Assembly (NCBI RefSeq): GCF_002706745.1 | Contig: NZ_CP017702.1 | Span: forward strand, 1,426,001 to 1,490,000 | From: Companilactobacillus farciminis KCTC 3681 = DSM 20184 | GTDB lineage: Bacteria; Bacillota; Bacilli; Lactobacillales; Lactobacillaceae | DNA length: 64,000 nucleotides | Direction of reading: 5' to 3' | Shown: positions 57,020-64,000 of the stretch, piece by piece | How the letters are laid out: every line of letters starts with the position of its first letter | Position numbering within the stretch: position 1 is the stretch's first letter | Translations under genes and position numbers: made by a program | The notes under the pieces: model-generated | Databases searched by the model: none | Seen by the model: the letters and a program-made list of their open reading frames with translations, nothing else | What the model was told of the DNA's origin: nothing

Positions 57020-57270
57020 ATAGCATGGATTCTAAACATTGAATTGATATAATCTGATTCTTCTTGTCCAGTGTTGTATTTATCATCTTTGCACTTATCA
57101 TATCTTCGTGCCGCCGCCAAAATATCAGCCGTTTGGATCTTATCAAAGACCGATAATCCTTTTTGATCATCATTGACTAAAGCAAAGATATTTTTCTTTT
57201 GTTCACTGCGGTACATCTTCTTAGGACCAACCGTCGTTATAAAATCAAAATCATTTTTATCAAATTTCAT
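57013..57270 (-). CDS. Hypothetical protein (85 aa)
   Basis: ATG 57270 behind AGGAGAATT. MKFDKNDFDFITTVGPKKMY...NSMFRIHAMN. Charged, soluble, one span of Ala/Arg-rich helix (AAARRYDKCKDDK). No family recognised. It is transcribed alone. Confidence 0.6.
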   Translation of the reverse strand: MKFDKNDFDFITTVGPKKMYRSEQKKNIFALVNDDQKGLSVFDKIQTADILAAARRYDKCKDDKYNTGQEESDYINSMFRIHAMN

Positions 57271-57397
57271 CCAATTCTCCTAGTTCTCTTACGTATCTAG
57301 TGTAGTTCCAAAAACATCAGATAACAAAAAATTAGACTCATCATTTTTTCGATTAAATAAATACTATATGGTAACGATATTTTTCTCAATGTCAACG

Positions 57398-57449
57398 TTG
57401 AAATTATATTAAAAGAGTGAAATAATTTTCTTTGTAGTAAGCGATTACA
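57398..57449 (+). promoter_or_regulatory. Promoter and cre site of the alcohol dehydrogenase gene
   Basis: TTGAAA (57398-57403), 17 bp, AATAAT (57421-57426). AGTAAGCGATTACA (57436-57449) fits the CcpA consensus at 13 of 14 positions and lies just after the start of transcription, a position that gives repression by roadblock. Confidence 0.7.
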
Positions 57450-57477
57450 AATTTAATATTGAGAGAAGGATTTTGTT

Positions 57478-58599
57478 ATGAAAATTAAAGCTGCTATAGT
57501 TGATAAAGTAAATGACCCATTCGTTATCAAAGATGACGTCGAATTAGCTGATATGACCGATGATGGTCTACAAGTTAAGGTAGTTGCTTCAGGTATCTGC
57601 CACTCTGATGAAGCTCTACGTAAAGGTGATGCTGCCTTTAGTTTTCCAGTAGTTCTTGGACATGAGGGGTCCGGAATTGTCGAAAAAGTTGGTAAAAATG
57701 TTACAAACTTCAAACCTGGCGATCATATCATTATGTCATTCTACTCATGTGGTGAATGTGACAACTGTCTAAAAGGTAAACCAACCCAATGTCGTAAGTA
57801 TGCTGCATCTAACCTTTCAGGTACACGTCCCGATGGTTCAGATCACTTCACAGAAGACGGCCACCACGTAAGTGACATGTTCAATCAATCATCATTTACA
57901 ACACACACTGTAATTGACAAACGTAATGCTGTTAAAGTTCCTAAGGATCTTGACCTTAGAAAACTTGGACCTTTGGGCTGTGGCTATGTAACTGGTAGTG
58001 GTACTGTCTTCAATACCCTCCAACCAAAACCTGGCGACACAATCGCTGTCTTCGGTACTGGTGCTGTTGGTCTTGCTGCCATGATGGCTGGTAAGATTTC
58101 TGGATGTGTCAATGTTATCGCTGTTGATATTGTTGACTCACGTTTGGAATTAGCTAAGAAGATGGGCGCTACTGACGTTGTAAACAGTAAAAACGAAGAT
58201 GCTGTTGAAGCAATCAAGAAGATCACAGGCGGTCTAGGTGTTGACTGGGCTGTTGATACTACTGGTGTTGCTAAAGTTATGACAGATTCAATCGCTGCTT
58301 TGACACAAGGTGGTACTACTGCCACAATCGCTGTTACACCACATAACATCGATATCAGTACTTGGAACGACCTTTGTGTTGATGATAAGAAGATTGTCGG
58401 TGTAAACATGGGTGATTCAATTCCTCAAGTTGACATCCCTCGTTTGATCAAATTCTATCAAATGGGCGTCTTCCCATTCGATCTAACAGAAAAATTCTAC
58501 GACTTTGACCAAATCAATGAAGCTGACGCTGATTCAGTCAGTGGTGAAACTATCAAACCTATTTTGATTATTGATAAAGATTACCAACCCGGTGAATAA
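57478..58599 (+). CDS. Zinc-dependent alcohol dehydrogenase (aryl-alcohol type)
   Basis: 373 residues, MDR superfamily. Catalytic zinc ligands: GICHSD (Cys), GHEGSG (His/Glu) and GPLGCGYVTGSG (Cys). The structural zinc site is SCGECDNCLKGKPTQC. NAD(P)-binding is shown by IAVFGTGAVGLAAMM, with VIAVDIVDSRLELAKKMGA; the Asp after the fold suggests NAD+. The style resembles aryl-alcohol/geraniol dehydrogenases. It probably reduces aldehydes to alcohols, or the reverse. Codon use appears biased to highly expressed genes. It has its own promoter, cre and terminator. Confidence 0.9.
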   Translation: MKIKAAIVDKVNDPFVIKDDVELADMTDDGLQVKVVASGICHSDEALRKGDAAFSFPVVLGHEGSGIVEKVGKNVTNFKPGDHIIMSFYSCGECDNCLKGKPTQCRKYAASNLSGTRPDGSDHFTEDGHHVSDMFNQSSFTTHTVIDKRNAVKVPKDLDLRKLGPLGCGYVTGSGTVFNTLQPKPGDTIAVFGTGAVGLAAMMAGKISGCVNVIAVDIVDSRLELAKKMGATDVVNSKNEDAVEAIKKITGGLGVDWAVDTTGVAKVMTDSIAALTQGGTTATIAVTPHNIDISTWNDLCVDDKKIVGVNMGDSIPQVDIPRLIKFYQMGVFPFDLTEKFYDFDQINEADADSVSGETIKPILIIDKDYQPGE

Positions 58600-58613
58600 T
58601 TAGTTTAATTTAG

Positions 58614-58641
58614 GCAGACTGTTTTTGATGGTCTGCTTTTT
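58614..58641 (+). terminator. Terminator of the alcohol dehydrogenase gene
   Basis: GCAGAC and GTCTGC around an 11-nt loop, then TTTTT. Confidence 0.85.
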
Positions 58642-58714
58642 GTTTTGTTTTTATGTTTTCGTAAAACATTTTATATTACTTAATATAAAGTTACATAAGA
58701 TTAATTTAAATAAG

Positions 58715-58734
58715 TTGTGTACAATTGTGTACAA
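58715..58734. repeat. Two adjacent copies of the palindrome TTGTGTACAA
   Basis: TTGTGTACAA at 58715-58724 and again at 58725-58734, each a 10-bp near-perfect dyad. They lie between two convergent genes and their terminators, where no promoter is obvious. They look like tandem operator half-sites, or a remnant of one. Confidence 0.5.
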
Positions 58735-58735
58735 T

Positions 58736-58780
58736 AAAAAATAAGCTGATAGATGTTCTATAATCTGTCAGCTTATTTTT
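58736..58780. terminator. Terminator of the DUF4931 gene
   Basis: AAATAAGCTGA.AGAT pairs with ATCT.TCAGCTTATTT; A- and T-runs on both sides. Confidence 0.85.
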
Positions 58781-58783
58781 CAT

Positions 58784-59581
58784 TTATTCAATTTCATCAC
58801 TCTGGGCATTTTCTTGCAATCTCTTCAATAAGACATCGGCAATCCCTCTAACTTGCTTGTCACCATCGCGTTGAGACAAACGATAACCAACAAAATAAGG
58901 TGAAACTACATATCTAGCCTCAATCTTGCAGATGATTTTCTTACCAAATTTATAGAAGAAGATATTATATGAATCAAACTTCCCACCATACAAGTCATCT
59001 AAAACATATTTAACTGTCACCCTAGTAAATTCAGCTAAATCATCAATATACTTAGGATTATTAATAACGACGTTAAATTCAACAAAGCCCATGATTGGTT
59101 TTTGTGAGACGTTGACATTGATGTGCTTGGAATTGAAGACATCCATTCCGGTAAAGTTCTCTTCTTCAACGTGTTTGTAGCCATCAACTTTATCTAAACC
59201 GATAATTTGAAAATGCGGATGACGTAAAGATCCACCAGACATTGGCCCAAAGTTTTTATACATTAAGACACTCTCGTACTTTTTGCTTTGAATCATTTCA
59301 TTCCAACAATGATAAATGAATTCAAAGACTTCTTGGTTCTTTTCTACGGAATAATTAGAAATATCGCCTTCGTGATCACTAGATTCAATCACTAAAGTTT
59401 GATTAGTATCTCTTAAAGTTTTAAATTTATTCTCCAACCAAATCATATCGCTTTTTTGCTCAATGATATTAGTCAAATTTTTGGTGTCGCAAAATGGGCA
59501 ATAGTCGTTTCTCTTCTCGACATCTCTGGGTTTTCCTTTAGCTTGTTCAATCTCAAAAACAAGTACATCTTTATTCGACAA
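58784..59581 (-). CDS. DUF4931 protein, GalT/HIT-like fold
   Basis: 265 residues. NDYCPFCDTKNL (about 26-37) looks like half of a zinc site, and GGSLRHPHFQIIGLD (about 116-130) carries the HxHxQ-type triad of HIT/GalT enzymes. EFNVVINNPKYIDDLAEFT and the strand-rich C-terminus fit DUF4931. The family is thought to transfer or cleave nucleotidyl groups; the substrate is unknown. It is monocistronic. Confidence 0.82.
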   Translation of the reverse strand: MSNKDVLVFEIEQAKGKPRDVEKRNDYCPFCDTKNLTNIIEQKSDMIWLENKFKTLRDTNQTLVIESSDHEGDISNYSVEKNQEVFEFIYHCWNEMIQSKKYESVLMYKNFGPMSGGSLRHPHFQIIGLDKVDGYKHVEEENFTGMDVFNSKHINVNVSQKPIMGFVEFNVVINNPKYIDDLAEFTRVTVKYVLDDLYGGKFDSYNIFFYKFGKKIICKIEARYVVSPYFVGYRLSQRDGDKQVRGIADVLLKRLQENAQSDEIE

Positions 59582-59626
59582 TCTTCCACCTCAAAATTCT
59601 TTAATACTATGATATTAACGCAAACA

Positions 59627-59663
59627 CAAAAAAACTGAAAGAAACTCGTCAGTCTCTTTCAGT
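59627..59663 (-). terminator. Terminator of pyk
   Basis: ACTGAAAGA and TCTTTCAGT form the stem, with T8 on the minus strand. Confidence 0.85.
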
Positions 59664-59703
59664 CAATTTATATTTTATAGTTAATTATAATTTTATTTAA
59701 AAA

Positions 59704-61473
59704 TTATAGTGAACGTGAAGCACCCTTGTATACAACACCACGTCTTGAATCAACAGTAACAGTGTCACCATCTTTAACAAGTGATGTAGCATTCTTAGCA
59801 CCAACAACTACAGGTAGACCCATAGCAATACCAACAACAGCAGCGTGTGAAGTCAAACCACCGTTTTCAACAACAACGGCACTTGCCTTTTCAAGAGCTG
59901 GTAGGTAATCTTTATCAGTCATTTCTGTAACTAATACGTCACCTTCGTTGATCTTCTTGTTTGCTTCTTCAGCAGAGTGAGCAACTACAACGTTACCAAC
60001 AACTGATTCTTCACCAACACCTTGGCCTTTAACCAATGTTGAACCGATCAATTGAACCTTCATAACGTTTGTTGTACCACTTTCACCAACAGGAACACCG
60101 GCAACGATAAGGATCAAGTCACCTTCCTTGGCAAAGCCACGTTCTTGAGCTTTCTTAGCAGCTAAGTCAAACATTTCATCAGTGTTTTCTGGCTTGTCAG
60201 CAATAATAGGATCAACACCCCAGTTAACTGTCAAACCACGTTGTGTCTTTTCATCAAATGTAACAGCAAGAATGTCAGCACTTGGACGGTATTTAGAAAT
60301 CATACGTGCAGTGTAACCACTCTTTGTAGCTGTAACGATTGTGCTGATGTTTAGTTCTTCAGCAGTTCTAACAACTGATTCACCGATTGATTCTGTAACG
60401 TTTGAACCTTTGTAGTCTTCGAATCTTTGGATAGCAAGTGAGTTGTTCTTGTCTAATTGTTGTTCTGTACGTTCGTCGATACGAGCCATAGCAGCAACAG
60501 CTTCTACAGGGTAGTCACCGTTAGCACTTTCACCTGAAAGCATTGTAGCATCTGTACCATCAAGAACAGAGTTAGCAACATCAGTAACTTCGGCACGTGT
60601 AGGACGTGGGTTTTCTTGCATTGAGTCAAGCATTTGTGTAGCAGTGATAACTGGCTTACCTAAAGCGTTACACTTCTTGATCAATGATTTTTGTACGAAT
60701 GGTACGTTTTTGAATGGAATTTCAACACCCATGTCACCACGAGCAATCATCAAACCATCTGAAACTTTAAGAATAGAATCGATATTGTCGATACCTTCTT
60801 GTGATTCAATCTTAGGGAAGATTTGTACGTATTCACAGTGTTTTTCTTCAAGGATTTCACGAATGTCTAGGACATCTTGAGCCTTACGAACGAATGAAGC
60901 TGAGATGAAGTTGATACCTTGTTCTAGACCGAAACGAATATCATCTGAATCTTTTTCAGTGATACCAGGTAGACGAACTTCAACACCAGGAGCATTGATA
61001 CTCTTTCTTGAGCCGATCATACCTTCGTTTTGTACAACTGTAACCAATTCACGGTTCTTGTCATCTTTTTCAGTAATCTTCAAATCAACAAGACCATCAT
61101 CGATCAATACGTGACCACCAACATGTGTATCATCGTATAGACCAGGATATGTTGAAGCAATCTTTTCTGGTGTACCTGTCAATGAGTCATCCATTGAGAT
61201 ACGGATTGTTTGACCAATCTTAGCTTCGAACTTGCCGCCTTCTTGGACAGTAGTACGGATTTCAGCACCCTTAGTATCAAGAACGATACCTACAGTCTTA
61301 CCAGTAATTTTTTCAGCTTCGTGTACCATTTCCATACGAGCTTTGTGTTCTGGATGGTCACCATGTGAGAAGTTGAAACGGAAGATGTTAGCTCCGGCTT
61401 CAATCAATTTAACGATTGTGTCGACATCGTTACTAGCAGGTCCAAGTGTACTTACAATTTTAGTTCTTTTCAT
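59704..61473 (-). CDS. pyk: Pyruvate kinase with PEP-utiliser C-terminal domain
   Basis: 589 residues. KRTKIVSTLGPASNDVDTIV at the start, the active-site region MIARGDMGVEIP and VITATQMLDSMQENPRPTRAE. Residues about 475-589 form the extra PEP-utiliser domain with VVENGGLTSHAAVVGIAMGLP, typical of bacilli and lactobacilli. Last ATP-forming step of glycolysis. Gap of 66 bp to pfkA; they are read in the same direction and are probably co-transcribed. Confidence 0.97.
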   Translation of the reverse strand: MKRTKIVSTLGPASNDVDTIVKLIEAGANIFRFNFSHGDHPEHKARMEMVHEAEKITGKTVGIVLDTKGAEIRTTVQEGGKFEAKIGQTIRISMDDSLTGTPEKIASTYPGLYDDTHVGGHVLIDDGLVDLKITEKDDKNRELVTVVQNEGMIGSRKSINAPGVEVRLPGITEKDSDDIRFGLEQGINFISASFVRKAQDVLDIREILEEKHCEYVQIFPKIESQEGIDNIDSILKVSDGLMIARGDMGVEIPFKNVPFVQKSLIKKCNALGKPVITATQMLDSMQENPRPTRAEVTDVANSVLDGTDATMLSGESANGDYPVEAVAAMARIDERTEQQLDKNNSLAIQRFEDYKGSNVTESIGESVVRTAEELNISTIVTATKSGYTARMISKYRPSADILAVTFDEKTQRGLTVNWGVDPIIADKPENTDEMFDLAAKKAQERGFAKEGDLILIVAGVPVGESGTTNVMKVQLIGSTLVKGQGVGEESVVGNVVVAHSAEEANKKINEGDVLVTEMTDKDYLPALEKASAVVVENGGLTSHAAVVGIAMGLPVVVGAKNATSLVKDGDTVTVDSRRGVVYKGASRSL

Positions 61474-61539
61474 CGAGAATCCCCTTTTCTTGTTGTATTC
61501 ATCGTTTATTGTAACAAATTAATTCACTTATTGCTTAAC

Positions 61540-62526
<987 letters not shown>

Positions 62527-62598
62527 CTAAAACAAAACCTAATCAAATATAACATTTTTACTGATTAAGTTGTAGAGCTGAAAACGTTTTAAGATAAA

Positions 62599-64000
62599 TT
62601 AATTGCTTTTTTTCACTAAAACACTCCGTTTACCTAGAAACATTTCCAACTTATTCCGCACGTTACTATTAAAGTCTATCCAGTGATTAGATTTCAAGAG
62701 TAATGCTTGCCGATTTTTTTCTCGATAAATAATCACCGGCATTTTCCCTCTGGATTCTTCAATTATTTCATACAATTTTTCCAAATTCTGTGCCGTATCT
62801 AATTGCTTGGTTACACGCAAATACAATTTTTCGGCTGGCAATTGGACGGTAAACTGCTTAGGGTCATTTAGTCTGTCAGCAATCAATTCCAAATCTCCTC
62901 GTTGACCAACATTGCCACGTCCAACGAAAACAAAAATTTTACCATCCAGATCCATATTTTCAATTTGTTGGAATAGCTTTGGAAAGACTGTCACAGAAAT
63001 TGAACCCGTTTCATCTTCAATCGTCATAAAACACATGCGTTGGCCTTTTTTTGTCCGGATCACACGCAAGTTCTTGACTAAACCTAAGACGTTGACGGCA
63101 TTTTGAGTTTGATGTAGGTCCGTAACTTTTACTAATGGTAGATTAAGGATACGCTCGCGATATTTTTCAACCGGATGTCCTGAAACGTATACACCTAAGT
63201 ATTCTTTCTCCTGATTCAAACGTTCCGTCAGCGAAAAGTCATCCACTTGATGCTTTTTAGGATCAAGCACATCAAATAATGACAAATTACTACCTGCTAA
63301 CTGGATACTCTCAACTAAATCTCGAAAATCATACAATAATTCTTTTCGATTACGATTAAACTCGTCAAAAGCTCCGGACAAAATCATCGGCTCCAGATAA
63401 TCATTTTTAACAAAGCGCCGATCTAACCGTTGCAAGAAATTCAAAGGACTAGTAAATTCACCATCTTTGTTACGTTCATTGATAATTTCAGCGGCTAAGT
63501 CTCGTCTCATCCCTTTAATACTCAAAAAGCCAAATCTAATCCCAGCATCTGAGTCAGTAAATTCAAACTGGCTTTGATTAATATCGACATTGAGGATTTT
63601 GACATGCGAATCCTTTGCATCTTGAATATAGGTCGAAACTTTTGTTTCATTATTCAAATTAGCATTCAACAAACAGGCAAAGAAGATATCTGGAAAATGA
63701 ACTTTGATATAGGCTAACCAAAAAGCAATCATCGAATAAGCAACCGCATGAGACTTGTTGAAACCATAATTACCGAATTTTTCAATATACTGATAAACCT
63801 TTTGAGCTGATTCTTTTTCGTGACCTTGCTCGATTGCTCCATCAATAAACTTTTGGCGATTCTCTTCAATCAATTGTTCATTTTTCTTACTAATAGCCCG
63901 ACGTAAAATATCAGCGTCTGCTAGAGAAAAGTTGGCCATTTCTGAAGATGCTTGCATAACTTGCTCTTGATAAACCAAAATTCCATAGGTTGGCTTCAAT
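62599..64000 (-). CDS. dnaE: DNA polymerase III alpha subunit DnaE, C-terminal part (cut by window edge)
   Basis: About 467 residues are visible; the frame enters from the right edge at LKPTYGILVYQEQVMQASS, a thumb/fingers region motif of DnaE. KFGNYGFNKSHAVAYSMIAFW is the following conserved helix. The OB-fold is at VNVLGLVKNLRVIRTKKGQR and the C-terminal domain interacts with the clamp loader. It ends FLGKRSVLVKKSN. The N-terminal PHP and catalytic domains lie outside the window. Confidence 0.95.
   Translation of the reverse strand, partial: LKPTYGILVYQEQVMQASSEMANFSLADADILRRAISKKNEQLIEENRQKFIDGAIEQGHEKESAQKVYQYIEKFGNYGFNKSHAVAYSMIAFWLAYIKVHFPDIFFACLLNANLNNETKVSTYIQDAKDSHVKILNVDINQSQFEFTDSDAGIRFGFLSIKGMRRDLAAEIINERNKDGEFTSPLNFLQRLDRRFVKNDYLEPMILSGAFDEFNRNRKELLYDFRDLVESIQLAGSNLSLFDVLDPKKHQVDDFSLTERLNQEKEYLGVYVSGHPVEKYRERILNLPLVKVTDLHQTQNAVNVLGLVKNLRVIRTKKGQRMCFMTIEDETGSISVTVFPKLFQQIENMDLDGKIFVFVGRGNVGQRGDLELIADRLNDPKQFTVQLPAEKLYLRVTKQLDTAQNLEKLYEIIEESRGKMPVIIYREKNRQALLLKSNHWIDFNSNVRNKLEMFLGKRSVLVKKSN

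Noticed and set aside
57984..58409. 141-codon frame antisense to the alcohol dehydrogenase
   Set aside because: Shadow of a gene with strong codon bias; no ribosome site.

Overview
The window comes from an AT-rich Gram-positive bacterium of the family Lactobacillaceae. Companilactobacillus or a close relative is my best guess, from the overall feel of the proteins and gene order; I could not test it. Support: low-GC Firmicute gene orders (plsY / parE-parC; rbgA-rnhB-dprA-topA-xerC-hslV-hslU; dnaE-pfkA-pyk; cvfB-xerD-ribT-scpA-scpB-rluB; cmk-der-hup), strong AGGAGG-type ribosome binding sites, a T-box leader, an FMN riboswitch, a pyruvate kinase with the extra C-terminal PEP-utiliser domain, an L. 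casei-type long thymidylate synthase and a WxL-type surface protein. Almost all genes read on the minus strand.

Layout. 1-5.7 kb: end-truncated LysR regulator, topoisomerase IV (parE-parC) with a candidate LexA box, and divergent plsY. 5.8-9.5 kb: heterodimeric LmrCD-type ABC drug exporter behind a leader with a promoter, a six-codon reading frame and a terminator (attenuator). 9.6-11.7 kb: a membrane-anchored DUF3862-like protein, a small orphan and a LacX-type epimerase. 11.7-20.9 kb: housekeeping block hslUV, xerC, topA, dprA, rnhB, rbgA, yozE, then a ypmR-ypmS-like membrane/lipid pair. 21-28 kb: degV, trhA, folA-thyA, an ABC-F factor, a 56-residue protein, an orphan and cca. 28-37.3 kb: an accessory plant-glycoside region with a SemiSWEET, a GH1 6-phospho-beta-glucosidase, a ROK kinase, an AraC regulator, an alpha/beta hydrolase, a frameshifted MFS transporter and a GH78 alpha-L-rhamnosidase. 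A 12-bp motif, ATGCTTTTTATA, occurs in both control regions and suggests one regulator for both operons. 37.4-45.4 kb: orphans, a lipoprotein, an inverted-repeat element, a second ROK protein, a large lectin/WxL surface protein, and a T-box-controlled NhaC-type transporter preceded by a Tyr-rich 37-residue ORF. 45.4-51.2 kb: TPR protein, HU, der, cmk, a LysM protein and ribU with its FMN riboswitch. 51.3-52.6 kb: an inserted Abi_2 (AbiF/AbiD) HEPN-motif protein preceded by a compact two-hairpin RNA and followed by a near copy of the second hairpin. 52.6-64 kb: rluB-scpB-scpA-ribT-xerD-cvfB, an orphan, a Zn alcohol dehydrogenase under a cre site, a DUF4931 protein, pyk, pfkA and the C-terminal part of dnaE.

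The most interesting candidate system is the Abi locus at 51.38-52.55 kb. It looks like an RNA-regulated toxin or phage-abortive system: promoter, two-hairpin small RNA, HEPN toxin, second hairpin/terminator. It sits in an otherwise conserved chromosomal neighbourhood. Next are the T-box/Tyr-rich ORF/NhaC unit, the attenuated drug exporter, and the rhamnosyl-glucoside region with a non-PTS uptake-kinase-phosphoglucosidase route.
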